Source: an uncultured Oleiphilus sp.
GTDB taxonomy: Bacteria > Pseudomonadota > Gammaproteobacteria > Pseudomonadales > Oleiphilaceae
Direction of reading: 5' to 3'
Length of the DNA: 64,000 bases
NCBI GenBank assembly: GCA_913020045.1
Contig: CAJWBE010000022.1
Span: 1 to 64,000, forward strand
In this document: positions 45,190 to 54,514 of the stretch, in pieces
How the letters are laid out: every line of letters starts with the position of its first letter
Position numbering within the stretch: position 1 is the stretch's first letter
Position numbers and translations under genes: made by a program
Notes under the pieces: generated by a model
Seen by the model: only the letters and a program-made list of their open reading frames with translations
Databases searched by the model: none
What the model was told of the DNA's origin: nothing

Positions 45190-46263
45190 ATGAAAGCACT
45201 CGTGTCGGTGGTTGTGGTGTTGGTGGCATTGGCATCTGCGTACTGGTATCAGTCTGGTAGCAATAGCGCAGATGAACCTTTAATGGCGGAACGTCATGAC
45301 GTCAGTGTTATCGAATCTGAATCCAAAGGTCGCGTTGTGAAACCGCAGGTTTTGGTGCCTGATCTAGAGCTGGTTCGCCAAGCAAATGCCGCAACGGGAG
45401 AGGACTATATCAAGGAAATGATTGCCCGTATGCGAGCGGAATTTGGCGACACCATTGCCAACGCAAGATCGCAAGTTGCATTGAAAGAGTTTCGTGATGA
45501 CTTGGTACGAAACTTTCCCGGCGAAGGCGAGAGCATGTTTGAGAAAATTGTGCGGGGGGCTTTCCCTGACTATGCCGATGCCATATTTAAGATAATTCAG
45601 ACGATGGAGTCTTACGAGGCCTGGTTGTTAAGCGTAATGACTGACTTGAATGAACTAGATTTGATGGCTCAACAGGCCATGCTTTGGGACAAGCGCGTCG
45701 AGATGTTTGGTGATAAAGCACAAGAAATATGGGATCAAGAGCTTAGCGCTGAGGAAGAGAGGAATGTAGCGGTGATGCATACCGTTAATATGCTAAACAG
45801 CGCGCATGACTTACCGATGGAGGAAAGGTTGTTCCTGCTGCAACAGGCCTTTGAAGAGGGGTATGGGCAGAGCGTAGAAGGGATGATCTATGATACGACG
45901 GGGGTTATGAGTCAGGTGTTCTTTCGTTTTGAATCAGTACAACAAGACTTGAAAGGATTGCCGAACGAAGAGCGCCAGGAGCGCATCAACGATATTCGTC
46001 GTCAGATTGGTTATGACGAAACGCAGATTGCGTCGATGGCGGAAATAGACCAAAAGAAAGAGTCTCGCTGGACTAATGGCTATGCCTATATGGAAGAAAG
46101 GAATGCCTTGTTGGCCGAAAAGGAGGGCGATGCGATGTTAATGGATAAAGTGTCGGCTCTGCGAGAAAAATACTTTGGTAACGAAGCTTATACGATTGGA
46201 AAAGAGGAAGACGACTTGGGCTTTTTTCGGTATGAGCGACCGCGCGTGTATGGTTGGAACTAA
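45190..46263 (+). CDS. Lipase-foldase-like (Lif) membrane-anchored helical protein
   Basis: A 357 aa protein starting at ATG 45190, with AAGGGA at 45178-45183. A single N-terminal membrane segment (about 2-20) is followed by an extended linker and a long mostly helical region. Segments such as MLWDKRVEMFGDKAQEIW, then RQERINDIRRQIGYDE and RWTNGYAYMEERNALLAEK, resemble the helical repeats of lipase secretion chaperones (Lif). The classic RxxFDY motif of Lif is not evident. It follows two SGNH lipoproteins, so it may be their foldase. Function is inferred, not proven. Confidence 0.55.
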   Translation: MKALVSVVVVLVALASAYWYQSGSNSADEPLMAERHDVSVIESESKGRVVKPQVLVPDLELVRQANAATGEDYIKEMIARMRAEFGDTIANARSQVALKEFRDDLVRNFPGEGESMFEKIVRGAFPDYADAIFKIIQTMESYEAWLLSVMTDLNELDLMAQQAMLWDKRVEMFGDKAQEIWDQELSAEEERNVAVMHTVNMLNSAHDLPMEERLFLLQQAFEEGYGQSVEGMIYDTTGVMSQVFFRFESVQQDLKGLPNEERQERINDIRRQIGYDETQIASMAEIDQKKESRWTNGYAYMEERNALLAEKEGDAMLMDKVSALREKYFGNEAYTIGKEEDDLGFFRYERPRVYGWN

Positions 46264-46273
46264 CGATTAAACG

Positions 46274-46300
46274 TTTTGGGGGAGGCAATCTCCCCCAAAA
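46274..46300 (+). terminator. Hairpin at the end of the foldase-like gene
   Basis: An 11 bp stem, TTTTGGGGGAG with CTCCCCCAAAA, around the loop GCAAT, 10 nt after the stop codon. The GC-rich stem is strong; there is no 3' T-run on the plus strand, but symmetric flanking T and A bases could let it act on either strand, since the next gene is convergent. Confidence 0.6.
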
Positions 46301-46428
46301 TGTACATATCACTATCTAGCCCTGCTCTCTGGTTGGCGCTATCCACATACGAAATGCTTCCTAGCTTTGACGTATTAAGCAGATCAACATGCACACATCT
46401 TTATCTGCGTATATCCCGAGGCAAAAGG

Positions 46429-47154
46429 CTATGAGTGACGGATGGGTTTGGTATGGGCCATGATTTTGTGTTCTATCTTATTGAACATGAAAATCAAACT
46501 AAATGTTAAACAGAGGTAGATGGCCGCCACAAAAAGAAAGGCGTCAAAGGGCGCGTAATATTTGGCGTAGATGTCACGTGCGGCGCCGGTCAGGTCGACG
46601 ATCGTGACAACGCTAGATATGGCGCTAGCGTGTAGCATAAAAATAACCTCATTACTGTAGGCTGGCAGAGCGCGTCGCAGTGCGTTAGGCAGAATGACGC
46701 GGCGCAGTGATTGCCAGTAATTCATTCCGTACGCTTTGGCGGCTTCGATTTCTCCTTTGGGAGTGGTCTCGATTGAACCTCGAATGATCTCTGTCGTGTA
46801 AGCGGCTGTATTGAGTACGAAGGCGATTAAACATGGGTAAAAAGCTTCACTAAGCACTGCCCAAAATATCGTTTCTTGAATGCCAGTGATTTGCGCGGTG
46901 CCGTAGTAAATGAGGTATAGCTGCACCAGCAAAGGCGTGCCGCGGAATATATACACAAACAACCAAATAGGCTTATTAATCCACCAAGACTTGGAGTTTT
47001 GCAATATGCCAAGCGGTAGTGCAATAAATAGCCCTAGTAGCAGCGATAAAAACACGAGGTGCACAGTGGTGACGAGACCGTCCCAATAATGCAGCAGTGT
47101 AGAGGGCGTAAAAATTTCATTGTTGGCGAAAAGTGAAAGAAAAGCGTCCATCAA
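46429..47154 (-). CDS. ABC transporter permease, basic amino acid family (HisM/AotM-like)
   Basis: A 241 aa inner membrane permease with about five helices and the typical EAA loop region KGEIEAAKAYGMNYWQSLRRV. An N-terminal PLLVQLYLIYYG-type helix and the length fit HisM/AotM. It partners with the HisQ-like permease at 47151; their ends overlap by four nt, and the four genes of the operon run hisP-, hisJ-, hisQ-, hisM-like. Uptake of histidine, arginine or ornithine is likely. Confidence 0.87.
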   Translation of the reverse strand: MMDAFLSLFANNEIFTPSTLLHYWDGLVTTVHLVFLSLLLGLFIALPLGILQNSKSWWINKPIWLFVYIFRGTPLLVQLYLIYYGTAQITGIQETIFWAVLSEAFYPCLIAFVLNTAAYTTEIIRGSIETTPKGEIEAAKAYGMNYWQSLRRVILPNALRRALPAYSNEVIFMLHASAISSVVTIVDLTGAARDIYAKYYAPFDAFLFVAAIYLCLTFSLIFMFNKIEHKIMAHTKPIRHS

Positions 47155-47855
47155 TGTGTTCCTGCGTAGCCGCTGTTGTACTTCGCTTTCAAGCGTTTAA
47201 GCACCCACTCTGATACAGCTGTTAGTGCTAGGTAGACGCCGGCGACAGGAATCAAAAAAGTGAACGGCTCATGCACGGCCTTGGCGGCTTCGGAGGCCAG
47301 TCTTACCATGTCTGAGAGGCCAATGATGGAAACGAGCGCTGTTGTTTTAAGTAGTACTAACCAGTTGTTTCCTAAGCCGGGTAGGGCATGACGCATCATT
47401 TGCGGAAACAAGATTCGACGAAACAGCTGAGAGCGCGACATACCATAGGCAAGGCCAGCTTCTGCTTGTCCTTTGTCGACAGCCAAAAAAGCACCGCGAA
47501 AGGTTTCCGCCATATAGGCACCAAAGATAAAACCTATCGTAAACACACCCGCGACAAACTCGTCGATATTGAAGAAAATATCGACCTTATATTGCTCGTA
47601 TAACCAGTCAGAGACGTTGTTCATCATGATCTGTCCGCCGAAGAAAATTAGCAGCATCAGAACAAGGTCGGGAACGCCCCTAATGATAGTTGTATATATG
47701 GTGGCGACACTGCGAAGAAACAAGTTCTCAGAAAGCTTGCCAAGTGCCCCTAACAGGCCCAAGAGGCAGGCTAGTGCCAGTGATAAGAATGCGACCTCAA
47801 TGGTGATAATTGCGCCAGAGAATATAGAGGGGCCGTAGCCATGCAGGTCGATCAT
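47151..47855 (-). CDS. ABC transporter permease, basic amino acid family (HisQ/AotQ-like)
   Basis: A 234 aa inner membrane permease with the EAA loop GQAEAGLAYGMSRSQLFRRI and helices near the N-terminus. Together with the downstream HisM-like protein it should form the heterodimeric channel of a polar amino acid importer. It starts 98 nt after the binding-protein gene and its stop overlaps the start of the next permease. Confidence 0.87.
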   Translation of the reverse strand: MIDLHGYGPSIFSGAIITIEVAFLSLALACLLGLLGALGKLSENLFLRSVATIYTTIIRGVPDLVLMLLIFFGGQIMMNNVSDWLYEQYKVDIFFNIDEFVAGVFTIGFIFGAYMAETFRGAFLAVDKGQAEAGLAYGMSRSQLFRRILFPQMMRHALPGLGNNWLVLLKTTALVSIIGLSDMVRLASEAAKAVHEPFTFLIPVAGVYLALTAVSEWVLKRLKAKYNSGYAGTH

Positions 47856-47953
47856 TGACAGCGTATTAACTCAAATGAAGTGTGAATACTGAGGACTGCT
47901 TTCGCTCATAAGCGTTAACAGCCCCCAGTCGCTTAGATTTAATCTAAAGGCGA

Positions 47954-48727
47954 TTAAACCTTAATGCTATAAGCGAAGTATTTTTTCATGATGGCGTCAT
48001 AGGTGCCATTTTCTTTCAACTTCTTAAGTGCTTTGTTGAATTTCTCAGCCAGCTCAGTATCGCGTTGACGGAATGCCGCACCTGCTGCTTCACCCAACTG
48101 AATTTGCTCGCCAATAGCTGCGTAACCTTCAACTTTTTTGATGACGGTAGACTCGCCAACAGGGAAGTCCAGAAATACGAGGTCAGTTCTGCCTCCGGTT
48201 AGATCCAGTACGAGATCGTCAGCCGTGGTGTAGCGTTTTACGTCGGCAACAGAGCCAAAGTTTTCGGTAACATAGGTGTCTTGAATTGTGCCACGTTGCA
48301 CACCAATCTTTTTGCCTTTCAATGCATCTTTACTTGTCACGTCAACGTTCATGTCTGCTTTACCAAACCATGCAGATGGAGTGATGTAGTAGCCATCAGA
48401 GAAGAGGACTTTTTTAGCACGCTCTTCGGTGATCGACATAGAGGAGAAGATTAAGTCATATTTGCGAGCAAGCAGGCCTGGGATAATGCCGTCCCAAGAT
48501 TGAATGACCCATTCGCATTCGGCCATTATTTCAGCACAAACCGCGTTACCTAAATCGATTTCAAAACCGGTTAAAGAGCCGTCTGGCGCTTTAAATTCGA
48601 ACGGCTCATAGGGTACATCGACTGCGATTTTTAGTTTTAATTTTTCACCGTGGCCATGACCGTCAGCGAATAGGCTCATGCTCGTAGCAGCAAGCGCTAT
48701 TGCAAGGAAGGATACAAGTTTCTTCAT
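47954..48727 (-). CDS. Periplasmic basic amino acid-binding protein (HisJ/AotJ-like)
   Basis: A 257 aa periplasmic binding protein. A signal peptide (about 1-21) precedes a short His-rich stretch HGHGEK. The mature protein has the family motif GFEIDLGNAVCAEI, SMSITEERAKKV and the closing VFLDFPVG region. The type 3 solute-binding family and the neighbouring permeases suggest lysine, arginine, ornithine or histidine. It lies between the ATPase and permease genes. Confidence 0.88.
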   Translation of the reverse strand: MKKLVSFLAIALAATSMSLFADGHGHGEKLKLKIAVDVPYEPFEFKAPDGSLTGFEIDLGNAVCAEIMAECEWVIQSWDGIIPGLLARKYDLIFSSMSITEERAKKVLFSDGYYITPSAWFGKADMNVDVTSKDALKGKKIGVQRGTIQDTYVTENFGSVADVKRYTTADDLVLDLTGGRTDLVFLDFPVGESTVIKKVEGYAAIGEQIQLGEAAGAAFRQRDTELAEKFNKALKKLKENGTYDAIMKKYFAYSIKV

Positions 48728-48828
48728 CTTTATTTCCCCTGAATAAATGTTGTTTTCTTTCGTTTTGAGTTCTATGACTCTTTGTGATTAGCCTTCTGCC
48801 AGCAACCATTTGTTAGCCAGCAAGCGGG

Positions 48829-49629
48829 TTAATACTTGGGTTGGAGAAACTGCTTCATTCGTTCTGAATCAGGATTCTCAAATACTTTTTGTGGTGTGCC
48901 ATGCTCCTCGATTTTGCCTTGATGTAAAAATACAACTTGGGAGGATACGTCTTTCGCAAATGCCATTTCATGCGTTACCACAATCATTGTTCTTCCTTCG
49001 TCGGCTAAGTCACGCATGACTCTTAGTACTTCACCGACTAACTCTGGGTCTAATGCCGATGTTGGCTCATCAAATAGAAGGACCTCTGGTTCCATCGCGA
49101 GAGCGCGTGCGATGGCTGCTCTTTGCTGTTGGCCACCAGACATTTGCGAAGGGTAATAGTCTTTACGGTCATAAATGCCTACTTTATTGAGCAGTGCTTC
49201 GGCACGCTCAATCGCTTCATTTTTTTTCTTTCCTAAGACATGAACCGGTGCTTCGATAACATTCTCTAACACGCTCATGTGGGACCAAAGGTTGAAACCT
49301 TGAAATACCATCGAAAGCTTTGAACGCATTGCTTCGACCTGTTTAGGTCTTGCTGGAATACGAACGCCTTTTTTTGTTTTGAATTCTACCGCTTCACCAT
49401 GCAGCAGGATTTCACCGGCGGTAGGCGTTTCGAGCAAGTTAATACAACGTAAAAAGGTGCTTTTTCCCGAGCCGGACGAGCCGATCATAGAAATGACGTC
49501 GCCTTTATTGGCCTCAAGGGAAACGCCTTTGAGTACTTCTAGCTCATTAAAACTCTTATAAAGGTCGCGCACGACCAGAGGGGTAGCATTTTCAGTCAAG
49601 GTATTTGATGGCCTAGTTGAGTGCGGCAT
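48829..49629 (-). CDS. ABC transporter ATPase, basic amino acid family (HisP/AotP-like)
   Basis: A 266 aa ATPase: Walker [18 protein letters not shown], signature [17 protein letters not shown], Walker [16 protein letters not shown], and a switch His in [12 protein letters not shown]. It powers uptake with the HisQ/M-like permeases. The operon starts here. The start codon at 49629 ([10 protein letters not shown]) has no clear Shine-Dalgarno, and a later start near residue 20 would still keep the nucleotide-binding core. Confidence 0.9.
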   Translation of the reverse strand: MPHSTRPSNTLTENATPLVVRDLYKSFNELEVLKGVSLEANKGDVISMIGSSGSGKSTFLRCINLLETPTAGEILLHGEAVEFKTKKGVRIPARPKQVEAMRSKLSMVFQGFNLWSHMSVLENVIEAPVHVLGKKKNEAIERAEALLNKVGIYDRKDYYPSQMSGGQQQRAAIARALAMEPEVLLFDEPTSALDPELVGEVLRVMRDLADEGRTMIVVTHEMAFAKDVSSQVVFLHQGKIEEHGTPQKVFENPDSERMKQFLQPKY

Positions 49630-49875
49630 TTTTTATCTGAATGATATTCAAACAATACTGCTAGGTTTGCGATGGGGCGTCAAGCCTTATCCTGCAAGGA
49701 ACTGATCACTTGGTCAGCTTTTTAAGTCGCTTAAAGAGCGTCTGTTTTGTGCTTTACAAAATAGCTGTTTCAGTCGCGCCTGCCTTCTTACCAATGCACC
49801 TTTGTAATCTTCATTAATTGGGGGCATTTTTAGTGGCGCATTGAGCTCAATTTCAGCGCGCTGTACGCCCCAGTA

Positions 49876-50523
49876 TTAACTGCTGAAGCGACAGTACTGT
49901 TCGGCGAGGTTGATAAATATGGCTTCACTCGTTTCAGCTTTAAAATCGCCACCATCGTAGGATGCGAGAGGCTTGGCTGAAAGCTCTCCGTTAGCATCGG
50001 CAGACTCAAGGTAGCAATATTGTTCATAGGGTAGGTTTAAATTGTCTGACGCATACGTTTTCCCTGTCACGACGTAGTCGCCGCTTGGTGTTAAATTGCG
50101 ATGAAAAACCGTAAAACTGGTGTCGATAAAGCCGCCTTCTGCCCCGGACACGCTCTCAGTGTCGGAAAGGCTTTGTAGCGCGAGAACATCGCCTTGTACC
50201 GGCGCTATCGCAGTGAATGTTGGCCCACCGGGGTTGAGCAGCCACCAAATAAGCACCGCTGTTAAGGCGGCGATGCTGAGTGTTGAGACGACATAAAAAA
50301 CTGTTCGGGTGCTGTTTTCGTAGCGTTGGGATCGGTAGATTACCGACATCAGTTCTTGTTTTTGGATTTGGTTATCGATGGCGCGATTCATCGATGCAAA
50401 GTTATGAGAGACATAACTAATGGGCTCATCACGTTTGGCAGAGCGTGTCTCGGTTTCTGCGGAGGAATCATCCTGCGGCGGCCCCATATGAGACTCGTTG
50501 CTTCGCTCTTCGAGCTTACTCAT
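49876..50523 (-). CDS. Unrecognised bitopic membrane protein, partner of the coiled-coil protein
   Basis: A 215 aa protein with a hydrophilic N-terminus (about 1-70), one membrane helix at about 75-96 (VFYVVSTLSIAALTAVLIWWLL), and an extracytoplasmic domain of about 115 residues with two cysteines (YEQYCYLES, AEQYCRFSS). The start overlaps the stop of the coiled-coil gene (ATGA), so the two are translationally coupled. No known family. It may bind or stabilise the coiled-coil partner in the envelope. Confidence 0.7.
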   Translation of the reverse strand: MSKLEERSNESHMGPPQDDSSAETETRSAKRDEPISYVSHNFASMNRAIDNQIQKQELMSVIYRSQRYENSTRTVFYVVSTLSIAALTAVLIWWLLNPGGPTFTAIAPVQGDVLALQSLSDTESVSGAEGGFIDTSFTVFHRNLTPSGDYVVTGKTYASDNLNLPYEQYCYLESADANGELSAKPLASYDGGDFKAETSEAIFINLAEQYCRFSS

Positions 50524-52307
50524 GGCTGATCCTGAGAAGGACGTTTATTCTCATCTTGTGCGTCTTGCTGTGCCTGAATAAGCGATAGGTCATCGGTATA
50601 AAGAGGGACGTGAACAATTTCTTTCTTGATGATTTCTATTGGCCGGTCGACCATCACCACGCGGTCCACCGGTATTTCTTTGATCACCTCTTTGATGCGC
50701 GGCTGTCTTAACAAGCGCCGGCGATGAATCAAATAGCGTCGTAAACTGTTGATCGCTTTTAGCAAGGATGAAACGCGTTCATCTTCTGTTTTGTAGGTAG
50801 CAATATCCGGGTCACGAATGACGTAAGACGCAAGTGCTAACAAAATGCCCGTAATCGCGATGAGTATCGCCAAGCTCCCAAACCACATGCTGGCAATAAA
50901 CATCACATCTTGTCGGTTAAGATCGGCTGCGGACTCTTTGCCATACCACCACTGCGCCATGCGGTAGACTTGGTTGTCGCCAACCTTTACGTTGATTTGA
51001 TTTCGCAGTTCAACACGATGTTGTTTTTTGGCGAAAAGATCCGTGTCGATCGCCTCAATGAGTTCCTCGTTTCTGGACAATTTATCAAACTCGGCGTCAC
51101 GTATCCGTTCGTTCTCGCCTTGTTGCTGAGCGAATTGTTTTTCGATACGTGTCAGTTCTTGCATGTGCCGATTGACGGCTTGTTCGACGTCTTTGTCACG
51201 TGCGCCGAGACTTTTGCTCAGCTGCAAGGAGAGTGACTTTATCTCTTTGTTGTAGGCGTCAATTTGCGCTTGGTAACGAGTTTTCACCTTGTCTTGATTG
51301 GATTGGTATTGGCTAAGCAGTGAGTCTTGGCGGTTGGAGTCGGATAAGGTATTAAGGTTTGTGCGGATATCCTCTACTTTTTGACTTTGCTTAGCGATGG
51401 CCGACTGATAGCGCTCTCTCACGCTGTTTTCACTGAAAAAACCGGCGTCTTCGACTTCTTTCTCGCTTTTGGTGACAAGTTTATCAAGGTTGTCTTGTTC
51501 CTTTAGCAACTGCTGTTGAAGGCTGCGTCGTTGAGTATTGAGCTCGTTTACTGAGTTTTCACGCATCGTATTAGACTGAGACTGCAGTCCATCGATTTCT
51601 TTTTGCCTTTCTAAGCGTACGGCTTTGAGTTGAGCTCGCCGATCTTCAATTTGGTCTTGTAGGCTTTTGATATATTCGGTTTGTGTCGCTGCTCTTAATA
51701 CTTGGATTCGCTCTTGAATGACGCCGCTTTGACGGTTTCTCTCCTCTGAAATAACCGCATGGCGCTGACTGTAGTCGGCCTCGATACTTGTTGATGTCAG
51801 GTCAGCTAGATTTTGGCGCTGCTCTTCGATGGGTTCTATTTCTTCTTCTAATGCGACCAACTCTTTTTTGTATTTGTCGATAGAGAAAATCAAGGCCTGA
51901 AAGTTACGTTCAAAGCCGTTGAGTGCTGACTCAAATGTGATGAAGGCTAAGAACACGAGGCCCAGTCCGAATACTATTTTCCAGCGTGTCTTGGTGGTTT
52001 TATAGGCGGCTTCGACAAAGGGAATCTTAGTGGCTTCGACCGCAGCAACCATAATAAATGGCAGCATGGCGATAACGATATTGGTGTAGTGCGCGGCACT
52101 GAGTTCGCCCCCGAAATTTGCATTCAGCTCGGTGAATGACGTCATACCTTGCATCAATGCGATTGCGAGACCGATGGTGACAGCAAGAATTTCAACGGCC
52201 CAAGCGAACCAGATTAGTTTTTTGCCAGCGGCTTCTCGTTCGGGGCTTACGGTATGAATTGTACTATCGGAGTGAACGCTACTATGGTTTGATACATCAT
52301 CAGCCAT
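50520..52307 (-). CDS. Unrecognised coiled-coil inner membrane protein
   Basis: A 595 aa protein. Membrane segments lie at about 30-52, 74-93, 108-127 and 467-493. Between the third and fourth there is a coiled-coil stretch of about 300 residues, rich in Gln, Arg and Glu (for example LQQQLLKEQDNLDKLV), which would lie outside or inside the membrane according to topology. A C-terminal region has repeated VDRVVMVDRPIEIIKKEI-type strands. The ATG at 52307 is supported by AAAGG upstream. I do not recognise a family. It is coupled to a bitopic protein. Confidence 0.72.
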   Translation of the reverse strand: MADDVSNHSSVHSDSTIHTVSPEREAAGKKLIWFAWAVEILAVTIGLAIALMQGMTSFTELNANFGGELSAAHYTNIVIAMLPFIMVAAVEATKIPFVEAAYKTTKTRWKIVFGLGLVFLAFITFESALNGFERNFQALIFSIDKYKKELVALEEEIEPIEEQRQNLADLTSTSIEADYSQRHAVISEERNRQSGVIQERIQVLRAATQTEYIKSLQDQIEDRRAQLKAVRLERQKEIDGLQSQSNTMRENSVNELNTQRRSLQQQLLKEQDNLDKLVTKSEKEVEDAGFFSENSVRERYQSAIAKQSQKVEDIRTNLNTLSDSNRQDSLLSQYQSNQDKVKTRYQAQIDAYNKEIKSLSLQLSKSLGARDKDVEQAVNRHMQELTRIEKQFAQQQGENERIRDAEFDKLSRNEELIEAIDTDLFAKKQHRVELRNQINVKVGDNQVYRMAQWWYGKESAADLNRQDVMFIASMWFGSLAILIAITGILLALASYVIRDPDIATYKTEDERVSSLLKAINSLRRYLIHRRRLLRQPRIKEVIKEIPVDRVVMVDRPIEIIKKEIVHVPLYTDDLSLIQAQQDAQDENKRPSQDQP

Positions 52308-52333
52308 CGAATAAACCTTTGTTATTTTGTCTT

Positions 52334-53653
52334 ATGCGTCTTGAAACGAAATCTAAAATAAACCATCTGCTGCCGCGTGTCATGGTCTGTCTTTCTTTGC
52401 TGTGCATTGGTTTGATTATGACGGGCTGTTCTACCTATGGCTTGCATGAGCAGCAGCTTGTTGATGAGGAGAAAAATTCCGATCAAGAGCGCGAACACGA
52501 GCAAGAAAGCTCTGCAGAGGATCAGGCTGAAGTTCCTGTTTCACAACCTATCGAAGCGTTAGCCAAAGACCTAGAGAGTGCGCAGCTTCAGCCTGATCTG
52601 AGCGATCGCAGCACTGACGCACAAAGCGCAGAAAAAAAGACCAGTGAAACTTCCTTTCCGATAACAGCCGAACCGAAGGATGACAAGAGCGAAGCAGAGA
52701 TGAGCTTGAGTGAGCCTTCGCCTGCCTCGACAGAAAAGAAAAAGGATTCTACCGGCAGTGCGGAGCAAATCGTGCCTCAAAACAATGCTGCCCAAGATTC
52801 GCAAAAAGTGAGCGAGACGGCATCAGTCGATGACTATTCCTTGCCGGTTGATGCACCGCCTGAAAGTGTTTTAGAGTCGGCTAGCTCAGGGTCGCCAAGC
52901 GACGCGTCAGAGCTTAGTGAGTCAGCGCATAAACCATCGGATGGCAGCAAGCCTCGTGACAAGTTTCAGGAAACCGAGCGTGAAGAAGCCACCGGTAAAA
53001 CGGCCTACAGTGGAAAAACGAATAGTGAACCGGCTGTTTTGCCCCCTTCTGCAGAACTTAACGACCCTGCTTCTAAGGAGCGCGCAAGCGACCTTCAAAC
53101 GCGACTAGAAGATTTAAAGAACGCCGGCGCAGCGCAAGTGCTTGATCAAAAAGACTTAGCTCGATTGGCAGATGAGAGACAAGAGGTAGATGAGGCACAA
53201 CAGACTGCACAGAAACCTAAGCAACAAGGCTCCAGTTCCGAACAAAATGAGAAGAAAGAAAGTGGCGACATTAGTAAAGCTAGCAAAGATGTTGTGGTTA
53301 AGGGCGATGTGTTGATTGAAAAGGGTGTGTCGAATGATAAGGAAGGAGAGTTAGACCGAGAATATTTTGAGCTTAATGAGATTGGCCAAAGCGTGTCAGG
53401 CCTCAAGACAAATGACGAGAGAAATAAAGCAAAGGGTTTCGGTACCGTCGAGAGAGCAATGCCTGTTAGCGGGGGAGATGTAGTTGTTGAGGGAAATGTC
53501 GTTGTCGAGGGTGACGTCAGGGTAAAAGAAGCGGGCACGTCGACCCTGATTTATAATGGGCGCGACTCAAGCCTCACTGCGCAACAACCTAGTCGCAATA
53601 TTCGCTGGAACCTTCAGAAACCGCCAAGTAGAGAGCCAAATATTGCTGAGTAG
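52334..53653 (+). CDS. Large disordered lipoprotein with short beta-strand repeats
   Basis: A 439 aa predicted lipoprotein, ATG 52334 (the frame opens at TTG 52259). The signal ends in MTGC. The bulk of the mature part is acidic and low-complexity, rich in Glu, Ser, Lys, Ala and Gln, and probably disordered. At about 319-330 and 381-398 it has repeats of the VVVEGNVVVEGDV type that resemble the strands of bactofilin-like beta-helices. No clear Shine-Dalgarno precedes the ATG. The family is unknown. Confidence 0.65.
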   Translation: MRLETKSKINHLLPRVMVCLSLLCIGLIMTGCSTYGLHEQQLVDEEKNSDQEREHEQESSAEDQAEVPVSQPIEALAKDLESAQLQPDLSDRSTDAQSAEKKTSETSFPITAEPKDDKSEAEMSLSEPSPASTEKKKDSTGSAEQIVPQNNAAQDSQKVSETASVDDYSLPVDAPPESVLESASSGSPSDASELSESAHKPSDGSKPRDKFQETEREEATGKTAYSGKTNSEPAVLPPSAELNDPASKERASDLQTRLEDLKNAGAAQVLDQKDLARLADERQEVDEAQQTAQKPKQQGSSSEQNEKKESGDISKASKDVVVKGDVLIEKGVSNDKEGELDREYFELNEIGQSVSGLKTNDERNKAKGFGTVERAMPVSGGDVVVEGNVVVEGDVRVKEAGTSTLIYNGRDSSLTAQQPSRNIRWNLQKPPSREPNIAE

Positions 53654-53680
53654 GTCTCGGCGAATTTGCGACCGCTTCGC

Positions 53681-54214
53681 TTAGAACAGCTCTAGCTCGC
53701 CTTCATCAGCGTCGTCGTCTTCGATTGCGTGCTGAATTTCTAGTTCATCTACGATCAGATCAACGTAGATACGGCACTCGACAATGATGCCATCGATATC
53801 GAAATAGTAGATCTTAGATTCGAAACCTTCGGGCACGATTGAATCAAAATCGACACCATAAAAGCTTTCAGGTAGTCCTATTTTTACGACAATGTCATGC
53901 TTCATAAGCTTGGTCTTTACTTTGCCTATCAACATGTTGGACAGCTCCGCCATCCAGTCTTCTAGTTTGTCTTCTTCGACGTCGATCACGTTATCGACCG
54001 GGTAGGTCAGCGCTAAGACTGAAAATGGCATGCGCAAAAATAGCCGTAACTCCATATCATTTGAGCCAGCATCAATCATTGCGATAAACGAACCTTCTAA
54101 ATTGTCTTCAGGTTTTTCGGTAAAATTGACAGTGCAAGATAGGCCTTCGAACAATGAAAAGCAGGCCTCCTCAAATTGCTCATATAGAAAGCTAATAGAT
54201 TCATTATGATTCAT
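53681..54214 (-). CDS. CheX-like chemotaxis phosphatase-family protein
   Basis: A 177 aa protein of the CheX/CheC-type fold. The phosphatase signature DWMAELSNMLIGKVKTKL has Glu90, Asn93 and Gly97 at the ExxNxxxG positions. The C-terminus is strongly acidic (about 160-177). CheX dephosphorylates CheY-P in other bacteria. It is divergent from a response regulator gene, which suggests that regulator may be its substrate (inference). No cheA or cheW is seen in this window. Confidence 0.75.
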   Translation of the reverse strand: MNHNESISFLYEQFEEACFSLFEGLSCTVNFTEKPEDNLEGSFIAMIDAGSNDMELRLFLRMPFSVLALTYPVDNVIDVEEDKLEDWMAELSNMLIGKVKTKLMKHDIVVKIGLPESFYGVDFDSIVPEGFESKIYYFDIDGIIVECRIYVDLIVDELEIQHAIEDDDADEGELELF

Positions 54215-54514
54215 TAACGCGTTTCCTGATTAATATGTGGTAGCGAATGTCTTGCTCCGGTCTTCCATTGGCCATATTTAGCGTTATCAAGTTTGTCCTT
54301 AAAACGCACGATGCTTACGAACGGCATTAATAACAACGTAAGCAAGTGTAGATGACCAATTGCTATTTTGCGTAGTTAAGCTAGCGTTTTTTAAGGCTTT
54401 TAATCGCGGCTACTTTCTTGTTAAAAACGCCTTGTTGTACTAAATATTAGTGTATACCTAAGTTTAATTTTTTGTCTCATACCGTTGGTTTAGCGGTACT
54501 TCTTCGGGGTTTTT
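54215..54514. other. 300-base divergent region between cheX-like and response-regulator genes
   Basis: This AT-rich gap must carry the promoters for both genes. I see TTGTTG (from about 54432) and TATACC elements near 54453-54458, a weak match for sigma-70 on the plus strand, and no match for a sigma-28 promoter. No other feature is apparent. Confidence 0.5.

Noticed and set aside
54421-54514. Sigma-28 flagellar promoter before the response regulator gene
   Set aside because: A TAAGTTT element is present but no matching GCCGATAA-type -10 follows at the right distance.
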